In this document: positions 45,095-53,868 of the stretch, one piece after another
Position numbering within the stretch: position 1 is the stretch's first letter
Layout of the letters: each line of letters begins with the position of its first letter
Source of the DNA: JBDHDH01 sp039591615
GTDB lineage: Bacteria; Gemmatimonadota; Gemmatimonadetes; Gemmatimonadales; GWC2-71-9
Assembly (NCBI GenBank): GCA_039591615.1
Contig: JBDHDH010000002.1
Span: 45,886 to 109,885, forward strand
Reading direction: 5' to 3'
Length of the DNA stretch: 64,000 nucleotides
Notes under the pieces: model-generated
The model's database searches: none
What the model was told of the DNA's origin: nothing
Seen by the model: only the letters and a program-made list of their open reading frames with translations
Translations under genes and position numbers: made by a program

Positions 45095-46269
45095 TCGATC
45101 GGCTGCACGTCGCACTGGCCGGTCGGGATCCTTCCTTGGCGCTCGCGACGGGGGCGATGTTGCGAAGCGCGGATGAGGCGGGTGGCGCGACGCTGGAGCA
45201 GCTGGCCGTCGCCTATCGGGAGGACTACCTGGAGCTCCAGCGTCGCCAATGGGGAGACGCTTCCCGCCAGCGGGGCGTCCTCTCGGTGGACGAAGTCCGG
45301 CGACACCTCGCTTCGTCCGTGCTCCCGCGGCTTGCGAGCGACGGGATCCTCGACACGCTCCCCGCGACGTTAGAGGCTCACATGCGGGTGCGACTCCGGC
45401 CTGAGCTGTGGCAATCGCTCGCGCCTACCCGTGATCGTGAACGCGAGTGGCTGATCGGGATGGCGCTCGAGGCTGTTCGTCGGAGCGAAGCCGGCGGCGA
45501 GGAGCCCAGCGCCCAGGGGAGCAGCCTTTCGGGCGTGGGGCTCACCAAGATCTATCGGCGCCGGAAGGTCGTGAATCGCGTCGAGCTGAACGTGCGCCAG
45601 GGCGAGATCGTCGGGCTGCTGGGTCCCAACGGTGCGGGGAAGACCACGACCTTCTACATGATTGTGGGGCTGGTTCGGCCGGACGAGGGGAGGATCTTCA
45701 TCAACGACGAGGAGATCTCACCGCTCCCGATGTACCAGCGGGCCCGGCGCGGCATTGGGTACCTCGCCCAAGAACCCTCGGTCTTTCGGAAGCTCACGGT
45801 GGAGGACAACGTCCTGGCGATTCTCGAGAGCCTCACCCTCTCCGATTCGGAGCGCAGGGAGCGGCTCGAGGCGCTGCTCAGCGAGCTATCGATCGAACAT
45901 CTTCGCAAACAGAAGGCGTACAAGCTCTCCGGTGGAGAACGTCGTCGCCTGGAGATCACGCGCGCGTTGGTGACACAGCCGCGGTTCATGCTCCTCGATG
46001 AGCCTTTCGCCGGCGTCGATCCCATTGCCGTACACGACATTCAAACGATCGTCGCGGGCCTGCGGAAGCGTGGCATCGGGCTCCTGGTGACCGATCACAA
46101 CGTGGAGCAAACGCTCGATATCGTGGACCGGGCGTACATCATGTTCGAGGGGGAGGTACAGGTAGCGGGAACCGTTCGGGATCTGGTCTTTGACGATCGG
46201 GTCGCGGACCTCTATCTGGGACCAACGCTCACGTCCCGGCTTCGGGAGCGGCTTGGGGAGGCCGCATGA
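45091..46269 (+). CDS. lptB: LPS export ABC ATPase LptB with N-terminal extension
   Basis: A 392-residue protein. The ABC domain (residues about 148-385) is a typical LptB: Walker A LLGPNGAGKTTT (from residue 178), Q-loop YLAQEPSVF, signature LSGGERRRLE, Walker B FMLLDEPFAGVDP and H-loop VTDHNVEQTL. The first 145 residues are an added helical domain rich in Arg/Glu with no family I recognise. Usual LptB is about 240 residues. The GTG at 45091 overlaps the ostA stop, so the extension is probably translated, though a shorter product from ATG 45463 cannot be excluded. It overlaps rpoN. Confidence 0.88.
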   Translation: MIDRLHVALAGRDPSLALATGAMLRSADEAGGATLEQLAVAYREDYLELQRRQWGDASRQRGVLSVDEVRRHLASSVLPRLASDGILDTLPATLEAHMRVRLRPELWQSLAPTRDREREWLIGMALEAVRRSEAGGEEPSAQGSSLSGVGLTKIYRRRKVVNRVELNVRQGEIVGLLGPNGAGKTTTFYMIVGLVRPDEGRIFINDEEISPLPMYQRARRGIGYLAQEPSVFRKLTVEDNVLAILESLTLSDSERRERLEALLSELSIEHLRKQKAYKLSGGERRRLEITRALVTQPRFMLLDEPFAGVDPIAVHDIQTIVAGLRKRGIGLLVTDHNVEQTLDIVDRAYIMFEGEVQVAGTVRDLVFDDRVADLYLGPTLTSRLRERLGEAA

Positions 46270-47720
46270 AGGCGTCGCTGCAACAGAGTGCGGTTCTGCG
46301 CCAAGAGCTGCGCATGAATCCTCGCCTCTATCAGGCGATGGATTTGCTGTACATGCCCGTCTTGGACCTCCAACAGCACCTGAAAGAGGAACTGGAGACG
46401 AACCCGTTCCTCGAGATGCCCGAGGGTGAGGAAAGTGAACCGCAGCAAGAGCGTGAGACTGCGGAAAAGAAGGAAGCCGAGCGAGAAGATGATGAGATGA
46501 ACTGGGAGGAGATCATTCTCGACGGCTTCCGGGTTGGTGGTGCGCGGGGCGGCTACGAAGAACGCGAGTTCTACGAACCGGTACCGGTCCAGGTGCGCGA
46601 CTTGGCAGATCACCTGCGCGACCAATTGCAGCTCACGGACCTCACACCGCGCCAGCTCTTCCTCAGCGAGGAGTTCATCGGCAACATCGGTGAGGATGGA
46701 TATCTCCAGGCTTCGCTGGAGGAGATCGTTGAGGGCGCCAACGCGGTACTGGACGAAAGGTCCCAGGAGATCGAGGACGGGGCAGAGCCGCCGGGGCCAT
46801 ACTCGGCGGAGGAAGCCGAGACGCTGCTGCGGGTGGTGCAGCGTCTCGACCCTCCTGGAATCGCTGCCCGCGGACTGCGAGAGTGTTTGCTCATTCAGCT
46901 CTTGGAAGCGAACCAGAGCGACACGTTGACCTACCGACTGGTCGACGATGCGTTCGATGACCTCATTGCACATCGGTGGAGTGAGCTCGCGAAACGCTAC
47001 GGATTGGAGCCAAGGGAAGTGCAGGATGCGGCGGACGAGTTGGCGAAGCTCGATCCGAAGCCGGGACTGCAGTTCCAGAGTACGGCGGACACGTATGTGG
47101 TGCCAGACCTCGTGGTGGAGAAGATCGACGGCGAGTACCGCGTCTTCTTGAACGATGGATGGATGCCCCGCCTTCGAATCAGCAAGGTCTATCAGGACAT
47201 TGCAGGAGACCGGAAGAAATTTCAGGGGCGAAATCGGGAGTTCATCACGGAGAAACTGAACAGTGCCACGTGGCTCATTCAAGCAATCGAGCAACGTCGG
47301 CAGACCATGCTGAAGGTCATGAATTTCATCGTCGATCGGCAGCGAGATTTCTTCGAGAAGGGGATCGAGCATCTGAAACCGTTGACGCTTCGAGAGGTGG
47401 CTGACGTCATCGATATGCACGAGTCGACCGTGAGCCGCGTGACGAACCAGAAGTACGTGCAGACGCCTCGGGGCGTTTACCCCCTCAAGTTCTTCTTCTC
47501 CAGCAGCCTCGGTACCACAACGGGAGAGGATGCAAGCTCCCGGGCGGTGAAGGCCCAGATTCAGAAGCTCGTCGACGAGGAGAATCCCTCGGCTCCTCTC
47601 ACCGATTCGGCAATCGTCAAGGCGTTGAAGGAGCGCGGCGTCCAAATCGCTCGCCGAACCGTCGCCAAATACCGCGACCAGCTTGGGATCCTCCCCGCCC
47701 GTATGCGCAAGCGCGTATGA
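46266..47720 (+). CDS. rpoN: RNA polymerase sigma-54 factor
   Basis: A 484-residue alternative sigma factor. The N-terminal activator-interacting region I (LQQSAVLRQELRMNPRLYQA), acidic region II (about residues 55-80), core-binding domain, helix-turn-helix (LREVADVIDMHESTVSRVTN) and the RpoN box ARRTVAKYRD at 462-471 are all present. Full length. Located right after lptB, as in proteobacteria; overlap is four bases each side. No bacterial enhancer-binding protein gene is in the window. Confidence 0.96.
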   Translation: MKASLQQSAVLRQELRMNPRLYQAMDLLYMPVLDLQQHLKEELETNPFLEMPEGEESEPQQERETAEKKEAEREDDEMNWEEIILDGFRVGGARGGYEEREFYEPVPVQVRDLADHLRDQLQLTDLTPRQLFLSEEFIGNIGEDGYLQASLEEIVEGANAVLDERSQEIEDGAEPPGPYSAEEAETLLRVVQRLDPPGIAARGLRECLLIQLLEANQSDTLTYRLVDDAFDDLIAHRWSELAKRYGLEPREVQDAADELAKLDPKPGLQFQSTADTYVVPDLVVEKIDGEYRVFLNDGWMPRLRISKVYQDIAGDRKKFQGRNREFITEKLNSATWLIQAIEQRRQTMLKVMNFIVDRQRDFFEKGIEHLKPLTLREVADVIDMHESTVSRVTNQKYVQTPRGVYPLKFFFSSSLGTTTGEDASSRAVKAQIQKLVDEENPSAPLTDSAIVKALKERGVQIARRTVAKYRDQLGILPARMRKRV

Positions 47721-48682
47721 CCCTCGCGGGGTCGGCGGGTGGCGTCGAGGTCAGCGTCGTCGTTCCGGCCAAGGACGAGGCCGACAACCTACCAGAGTTC
47801 CTACGACAATGCGCTGAGGCACTTCGTGACGTGCCGTACGACTGCGAGGTCGTGGTGGTGGACGACGGGAGTCGGGATGACACACCCGCCGTGCTCCAAC
47901 AGGCCAGGGCGGAGTATGAGTTCCTCCAGGTCGTCACGCACCGGAGTCAGCGCGGGATTGCCGATGCGCTGAAGTCCGGCGGGGAAGCGGCTCGGGGGCG
48001 TATTCTCGTCTTCTATCCGGCAGATCTGCAATTCCTGCCTGCCGAGATCCCGCAGCTGGTCGCTCCGATCCGCGCTGGGGAGAGCGATCTCGTGACCGGA
48101 GCGAAACAGGGGAGCTACGAGCGAGCGTTCGTCTCCGGGGTGTACAACCGGCTTTGCCGCTGGCTCTTCGGGGTGCGGGTCACAGATCTCAACGCGGTCA
48201 AAGCGTACCGTCGAGAGGTCATGGACGTCGTTCCGGAGCGCCCGGACTGGCACCGGTATATGGTGGTCATCGCCTCCGCAGACGGTTTTCGGGTTACGGA
48301 GCGCCCGGTGACGGTCCATCCCCGGCGGGGCGGTCGGTCGAAATTCGGAATCGGCCGCATCCCCATCGGGGTCGTGGATCTCGTGTCCGTGTGGTTCCAG
48401 CTCCGCTTCGGCAGGAAGCCGCTGCTGTTTTTCGGTGTCTCCGGAGGTGTGCTGTTCGCGCTGGGATTTCTGGTAGGGTTGGCAGCCCTGATACTGCGGT
48501 TCGGCTACGGGCTGGGCTTTCGACCGTTGCTGGATCTCGTGATGGTTCTGGTCATCTCGGGTATCGCGCTCTTCGGGATCGGATTCGTGGGTGAATTGCT
48601 GGCGGCAAGTCGGGAAGAGGTTCGTGGGCTCAGGCGATCCATCGAGCGCCTCGCGGCAGAATTCAGACGTCGCCAGCGATAA
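47717..48682 (+). CDS. Glycosyltransferase family 2 with C-terminal membrane helices
   Basis: A 321-residue protein. Residues about 10-230 form a GT2 domain: VSVVVPAKDEADNLPEFL, the DDGSRDDT Asp-rich motif, and the YPADLQF in place of the more usual D-x-D. Two C-terminal membrane helices (about 235-262 and 270-295) follow, resembling GtrB/DPMS-type polyprenyl-phosphate glycosyltransferases. Overlaps rpoN by four bases. Probably makes a lipid-linked sugar donor; sugar unknown. Confidence 0.85.
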   Translation: MTLAGSAGGVEVSVVVPAKDEADNLPEFLRQCAEALRDVPYDCEVVVVDDGSRDDTPAVLQQARAEYEFLQVVTHRSQRGIADALKSGGEAARGRILVFYPADLQFLPAEIPQLVAPIRAGESDLVTGAKQGSYERAFVSGVYNRLCRWLFGVRVTDLNAVKAYRREVMDVVPERPDWHRYMVVIASADGFRVTERPVTVHPRRGGRSKFGIGRIPIGVVDLVSVWFQLRFGRKPLLFFGVSGGVLFALGFLVGLAALILRFGYGLGFRPLLDLVMVLVISGIALFGIGFVGELLAASREEVRGLRRSIERLAAEFRRRQR

Positions 48683-48691
48683 ACTCCTTCC

Positions 48692-49870
48692 GTGCGCATC
48701 ACGATGGTCAGCCACGCATACCCCCGCTGGGACGGGGACGTCGCGGGTGTGTTCATCGAGCGCCTCGCGGTGGCCTTGGTGATGCGGGGACATCGCATCA
48801 CCGTGGTGGTTCCAGCCGACCGGGGCGCCGGGGGACGGGCGGTGCGCCGGGGTGTCGAGGTCTTACGCGTCCGATATGGTCCAGCGAGAGCCGAGACGCT
48901 AGCATATCGCGGGACGATGCAACGCGGGGCAGGCACGCTGCTGGGCAAACTGGCGCTAGCCTCGCTGATCGAAGCGGAGGGGCGAGCCATCGCGCGTGTC
49001 GGGCGCGCGGCAGCAGCGCAAGTAGTGCACGCGCATTGGTGGGTTCCCGGAGGAGCGGCGGCATGGCTGGCGCGCTTCTTTGGTGGGAGTCGATTCCTGG
49101 TGACACTCCACGGAACCGACGTGGCGGTTCTCGCGCAATCTCGCATGGCCCGATTCCTGGCTCGGCGGGTGCTCCGCCGAGCGGAGCTCGTCACTGCCGT
49201 CTCGAGCTTTCTCGCTGAACGCGTGGGTACATCCCTTGGGGATGCGCTGCGACCTATCGTGGTTCAGCCGATGCCGGCCAACCTCGAGCACCTCGGCCAC
49301 ACGAGCCGGGGTGGGGGAGGGGTCGCCACGGTTGGTCGGTTGGTCAGTCAAAAGCGGATCGACATCGTGCTCGACGCAATAGCCCGGTTACGGCGGCAAG
49401 GAAAGACCTTACGGTTGACCATTATCGGTGATGGTCCCGAACGGCACGCGCTGGAAATGCTTGCTCAGCAACTGGGAATAGTGGAGCTTGTCCATTTCCG
49501 CGGCGCAGTGCCGCCGGAGCGGCTCGTCGATACCATCGGCGATGCCGACGTCTTCGCATTCCCAGCACGAAGCGAGGGGTTTGGCCTCGCTGCCGCGGAA
49601 GCGTTGGTGCTCGGCATCCCGGTCGTCGCTTGCGAGGACGGTGGCGGGGTGCTTGACATCGTTCCACGGAGCGGTGGTGGCCGCCTAGTGTCTCCGAACG
49701 ACGCCGCCCACTTTGCTCGTGCGATTGACGAGCTGACGAGCGAACCGGGCACACGGGCCGCTGCGGCCGAGACGGGACGGCTCCTGCGGCGCCGGCTCGA
49801 TCCGGACTACGTTGCGGAGACGTTTGAGTCGCTCTATGAGCGGATGGTCCGAGGGAGACGCCACCGGTGA
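48692..49870 (+). CDS. Glycosyltransferase family 4
   Basis: A 392-residue GT-B fold glycosyltransferase with GTG start. The N-terminal domain shows ITMVSHAYPRWDGDVAGVFI and VHAHWWVPGG. The C-terminal domain shows VGRLVSQKRID, IIGDGPERHALE and the GT4 EX7E-like stretch SEGFGLAAAEALVLG. Likely cytoplasmic face, transferring sugar to a lipid-linked acceptor. It follows the GT2 gene by nine bases and overlaps the next by four. Confidence 0.88.
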   Translation: MRITMVSHAYPRWDGDVAGVFIERLAVALVMRGHRITVVVPADRGAGGRAVRRGVEVLRVRYGPARAETLAYRGTMQRGAGTLLGKLALASLIEAEGRAIARVGRAAAAQVVHAHWWVPGGAAAWLARFFGGSRFLVTLHGTDVAVLAQSRMARFLARRVLRRAELVTAVSSFLAERVGTSLGDALRPIVVQPMPANLEHLGHTSRGGGGVATVGRLVSQKRIDIVLDAIARLRRQGKTLRLTIIGDGPERHALEMLAQQLGIVELVHFRGAVPPERLVDTIGDADVFAFPARSEGFGLAAAEALVLGIPVVACEDGGGVLDIVPRSGGGRLVSPNDAAHFARAIDELTSEPGTRAAAAETGRLLRRRLDPDYVAETFESLYERMVRGRRHR

Positions 49871-50787
49871 GACCCAGGGCGTGGCTGTGGGCCAGCCAAC
49901 TCGTGCTGGCCGCTGGGGTTGGGTGGTTCGTATGGTGGTCGGTGAGGCGCAACTGGATCGCGTTTCGTTCTCTGGACCTGGCGCTGGAGATGGATGCCCT
50001 GCTCATCCTCTCCGCGGCGGCCACGGTTTTGGTGACCTACGGGGCACTAATCGAAGCCTGGCGCCGTGTGCTGCGGGGCTGGGGACAGGATTTGGGGTTC
50101 GGAGACGCAGCCCGCGTCTGGTGCCTCTCGAACCTCGGGCGCTATGTGCCCGGTAAGGTATGGAGTCTGGCTGGGCTCACGGTGCTGGCGCAGCGTTTGG
50201 GCGTGAGCGGCTGGGCCGCCGCTGGGGCGGCGTTGGCAATGCAGGCGCTAGCTGTTGGCACGGGGGTGTGCGTGGTGGCGGTGACGGTGCCAGGCGTCGT
50301 ATCGCCGGTGCAACTCGTTCTCGCCGCTGTGGCGGCGGCGGGGGTGGTGGCGGTGCTCACCTGGTCGGCAGCTGGAAGTACGATTACGGGGATGGTCAGG
50401 CCGTCGGTCGAGTTCCACGCCCTGCCCGCGAAAACGGCCATCCTCGCCGCGACGATCACGCTGGCAAGCTGGATCAGCTATGGAGTCGCGTTCTGGTTGC
50501 TGGCTCGCGGCCTGTTGCCGGCGCCGAGCCTCTCCATCAGCACTGCGGTGGGCGTCTTCGCGGCGGGGTACATCGTCGGGCTCGTGGCGATCTTCGCCCC
50601 GGGGGGCGTGGGTGTTCGAGAGCTGATTTTTCTTGGCTTGCTCACTCCAAGCGTCGGAGCCGGTGGTGCGCTGGCCGTGAGCATCGGGTCTCGGCTTCTG
50701 CTCACGATCACAGAGGTGGCTTCGGCGGTGGGCGTGCTCGTGGCACGCCGCCGCGACGGCGTCACGAGGGGTGCCTCTCATGGCTGA
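49867..50787 (+). CDS. Membrane protein of the lysylphosphatidylglycerol synthase TM family (UPF0104)
   Basis: A 306-residue protein with about eight hydrophobic helices. The motif LSNLGRYVPGKVWSLAG is the conserved loop of this family (AglD/UPF0104), and APGGVGVRE with the following helix is its C-terminal hallmark. It lacks a soluble catalytic domain. Such proteins often accompany glycosyltransferases and may handle lipid-linked sugars. Overlaps neighbours on both sides. Confidence 0.8.
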   Translation: MRPRAWLWASQLVLAAGVGWFVWWSVRRNWIAFRSLDLALEMDALLILSAAATVLVTYGALIEAWRRVLRGWGQDLGFGDAARVWCLSNLGRYVPGKVWSLAGLTVLAQRLGVSGWAAAGAALAMQALAVGTGVCVVAVTVPGVVSPVQLVLAAVAAAGVVAVLTWSAAGSTITGMVRPSVEFHALPAKTAILAATITLASWISYGVAFWLLARGLLPAPSLSISTAVGVFAAGYIVGLVAIFAPGGVGVRELIFLGLLTPSVGAGGALAVSIGSRLLLTITEVASAVGVLVARRRDGVTRGASHG

Positions 50788-53149
50788 AGGTCCTCAACAA
50801 GACCCGTTCGAGCCCCGCTGGCCACTCGCTGTGGCCCTGGTCCCGTTGTCGATCTGGATCATCATGCTGACGCTCCCCATGTGGACCGGGGCCTTCCTGG
50901 CGAGCGCCGTGAGCGACCAGTACGGGACCGGGTGGGCCTTTCGTCACTGGGCCGCCGAACAATGGAAGACCGTCGGCCACGTGCCGCTGTGGAACCCCGA
51001 GATGATGGGTGGCTTGCCGTTCGTCGGGGCGCTTCACGGCGACATCTTCTACCCCACAGCGTGGTTGCGCCTGGTGTTGTCCACTACGACTGCAATGAAC
51101 CTCGGGTTCGCTGTCCATTACGTTCTGGCAGGCGTGTTCGTATACGCGCTGCTCCGGCTCTTTGCGGTCTCGTGGACCGGGTCCGTTGTCGGAGGTCTGA
51201 CATATCAGTTATCCGGTGTGGTCGCGTCGTACGCGAGTCCCGGGCATGACGGAAAACTCTTCGTAACAACGCTGTTCCCGGTGGCCCTCATAGGACTGGT
51301 CATGGCGTTCCGCAAGAAGCGGCATGAGGGGTTCGCAATCCTCGCCCTAGCCACCGGACTCGGATTGATCAGCCCGCACCATCAGGCGTTCTACTACATG
51401 ATGGTGGCCAGTGGGATCTTCGCGTTGTACCTCGCCTTCGGCGAACGCCAGGGACCGTCCTTGCAGGGACGCATGGGGCTGCTCGGAGGAGCGCTGGCGG
51501 CAGTCGTGGTGGGCATCGGCATCGGAGCGATCCAGATCGCCCCGTTCTTTGCCTACGTTCCGTTCTCGCCACGGGCGGAGACGTACCGTGGGTTTGCCGG
51601 TGCCATATCCTACAGCATTCCGTGGTCCCACGTGCCAGAGTTCTTTTTCTCCGGGTTCGTCGGCGCGGTCGAGACGTACTGGGGGTCCAACCCACTGAAG
51701 CTCCACTCGGAGTACCTCGGGCTCGCCGCTCTCGGGCTCGCCGCTCTCGGAGTGACCACCCGTCAGCGGCGGCGGCTCGTTCTCTGGCTCGGAGGGATTG
51801 GGCTCCTATTCCTGCTCGTCGCCCTAGGAGGGTCGACGCCCTTCTACCGGGTTTGGTGGGAGGTGATGCCGTTCATGAAGAAGGTCCGGGCCCCGGGGAT
51901 GGCCCTGTACGTGGTCTCGCTGGTCGTGGCGGTCTTCGCGGCCTTCGGCGTCGAGCGCGTGGAGCGTGGGGCGGGGAGGCCGGTGAGCACCGCGTGGTTG
52001 GTGTCCGGAGCCGTCGTGGCGGCTCTTGGTCTGGTGGGCGTGCTGGGTGCGGTGGCGGAGTCGGTGGCCCAGGGCATCGAGATGGAGATGGGTCAGCCGG
52101 CCACGGCGGCAGTCCAGGCGGCCAAGGGCGGCATCCGCCGGGGAGCGCTCGGCGGCGGGCTCGCCCTGGCCGGCACCGGTCTGGTGACTTGGGCGTTCGT
52201 GAGGGGCAAGCTGATGGCCCCCGTCCTCGGCGTGTTGTTGATCCTCGTGGTGGGCGGCGACCTTTGGTGGAACGCCCGACCGTTCTGGCGCTTCTCCGAG
52301 AACTACGAAGAGCTGCACGAGCCAGATCCCGTGACCGAGCAGATCCTCTCGACTCGGCAGCCATACCGCATCTTCGACCCGCCCCTGCCCAGCGTGTACC
52401 CAGGGGCGAGTCTAATGGCGCTCGGCATCCCCCAGCTCCTGGGACACCATGGGAACGAGCTAAATCGCTTCGATGAGCTGATGGGAGGGAAGAACGTGTG
52501 GCGGAATGTCTTGAGCCCGGCGCTCTGGGACCTCTACGCCATCGAGTGGGTGGTGCTGCGCTCGGGCGTCACCGGGATAGACTCTCTGCCGGGTTACACC
52601 AAGGTGCTCTCGAACCAGCTGACGTCGGCTGGGACCTCGGCGGATCTGTTCCGACGTACCGAACCTGCGGCCTACGCGCGGCTCGTGCCTGCCGCCGTGA
52701 AGGTGGCGGATGAGGGGGCCATTCCCGCGATCGCCCGCGGGCAGGTGGACATCGATCGGCTGATCCTCCTTGGCGAAGACGCTCCCCATGACCCGAGTCC
52801 CGTGGACACGATCCCCCCAGCGATCGAAGCACGGGTGGCAATCGAGCATTGGGAGCCAGGCCGGATGCGGATGCGGATCGTCCCAAAAGCACCGCAGGAC
52901 GCGTACCTTCTGGTTGGCGAGAATTGGTATCCCGATTGGACAGCTGAAGTCGATGGAGCGGAGGCGCCGGTGCTGCGGGGAGACGTCTCGGCCATCGTGG
53001 TGCCGGTCGCCGCCGGTGCCACGCGCGTCGAGCTACGCTTCAGAAGCCAGGAATATCGGCGCGGCAAGTTGGTCACCGCGCTCAGCGTCGTCTTGCTAGC
53101 CGTCGGGGTCGTGCTCCCGCCGGTGCTCCGGAGGCGCCACCGTGGCTGA
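50780..53149 (+). CDS. YfhO-like large membrane protein (GT-C type)
   Basis: About 789 residues from ATG 50780 (an in-frame GTG at 50771 is also possible). Ten or more helices span residues about 15-500, with a C-terminal extracytoplasmic domain (about 520-770) and a final helix. The early loop SDQYGTGWAFRHWAAEQWK and PLWNPEMMGGLPF match the GT-C fold's first loop. Bacterial YfhO-type proteins are thought to transfer sugars or modify teichoic acids. Contains a small in-frame tandem duplication around 51719-51750 (LGLAALGLAALG). Confidence 0.78.
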   Translation: MAEGPQQDPFEPRWPLAVALVPLSIWIIMLTLPMWTGAFLASAVSDQYGTGWAFRHWAAEQWKTVGHVPLWNPEMMGGLPFVGALHGDIFYPTAWLRLVLSTTTAMNLGFAVHYVLAGVFVYALLRLFAVSWTGSVVGGLTYQLSGVVASYASPGHDGKLFVTTLFPVALIGLVMAFRKKRHEGFAILALATGLGLISPHHQAFYYMMVASGIFALYLAFGERQGPSLQGRMGLLGGALAAVVVGIGIGAIQIAPFFAYVPFSPRAETYRGFAGAISYSIPWSHVPEFFFSGFVGAVETYWGSNPLKLHSEYLGLAALGLAALGVTTRQRRRLVLWLGGIGLLFLLVALGGSTPFYRVWWEVMPFMKKVRAPGMALYVVSLVVAVFAAFGVERVERGAGRPVSTAWLVSGAVVAALGLVGVLGAVAESVAQGIEMEMGQPATAAVQAAKGGIRRGALGGGLALAGTGLVTWAFVRGKLMAPVLGVLLILVVGGDLWWNARPFWRFSENYEELHEPDPVTEQILSTRQPYRIFDPPLPSVYPGASLMALGIPQLLGHHGNELNRFDELMGGKNVWRNVLSPALWDLYAIEWVVLRSGVTGIDSLPGYTKVLSNQLTSAGTSADLFRRTEPAAYARLVPAAVKVADEGAIPAIARGQVDIDRLILLGEDAPHDPSPVDTIPPAIEARVAIEHWEPGRMRMRIVPKAPQDAYLLVGENWYPDWTAEVDGAEAPVLRGDVSAIVVPVAAGATRVELRFRSQEYRRGKLVTALSVVLLAVGVVLPPVLRRRHRG

Positions 53150-53864
53150 GCGGGCCCTGGTCATCATCCCGACATACAATGAAGCGAACAACTTGCCCCA
53201 ACTGGTACCGCTCGTGCTGGAACAGGATCCGCATCTGGACGTGCTGGTCGTGGACGACAACTCCCCCGATGGCACCGGGGAGATTGCAGACGGGCTCTCG
53301 CGCGAGAGCCACCGGGTGCACGTCCTCCATCGCGAGGGGAAGTTGGGGCTCGGCACGGCCTACGTGGCGGGGTTCCGGTGGGCCCTCGAGCGCGACTACG
53401 AGCTGGTCTTCGAAATGGACGCCGATTTCTCGCATGATCCGAAGCACCTCCCGGAGTTTCTGACGGCGGTTCAGGACGCCGATCTCGTTCTGGGATGTCG
53501 GTACCTGCACGGCCGAGTCACTGTGGTCAATTGGCCAATGACAAGGCTGTTCCTCAGTTACTGCGCCAACATCTACGCCCGGGTTGCCACCGGGCTCAAG
53601 CTCTTCGACGCAACTGGGGGGTTCAAATGCTTCCGCCGACGCGTGCTCGAGGCGATCGATCTGGCAAGCGTCCGGTCTAACGGGTATGCGTTTCAGATCG
53701 AAATGAGCTTTCGGACGTGGCGTCGGGGGTTTCGGATTCGCGAGATTCCAATCGTTTTCGTCGACCGCACGGACGGCAAGAGCAAGATGTCGGGAGCCAT
53801 CGTCCGTGAGGCCGTCTGGATGGTGTGGCGCCTGCGGCTTCAGGCGCTGGTCGGGAAGCTATGA
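53142..53864 (+). CDS. Polyprenol monophosphomannose synthase-like glycosyltransferase (GT2)
   Basis: A 240-residue cytoplasmic GT2 enzyme without membrane helices. ALVIIPTYNEANNLPQLV, VVDDNSPDGTGEIAD, the DxD motif in EMDADFSHDP and GYAFQIEMSFRTWRRGF are the Dpm1/Ppm1 signature. It makes polyprenyl-phosphate-mannose (or glucose) as donor, most likely for the adjacent YfhO/GT-C protein, whose gene it overlaps by eight bases. Confidence 0.88.
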   Translation: MAERALVIIPTYNEANNLPQLVPLVLEQDPHLDVLVVDDNSPDGTGEIADGLSRESHRVHVLHREGKLGLGTAYVAGFRWALERDYELVFEMDADFSHDPKHLPEFLTAVQDADLVLGCRYLHGRVTVVNWPMTRLFLSYCANIYARVATGLKLFDATGGFKCFRRRVLEAIDLASVRSNGYAFQIEMSFRTWRRGFRIREIPIVFVDRTDGKSKMSGAIVREAVWMVWRLRLQALVGKL

Positions 53865-53868
53865 GATC

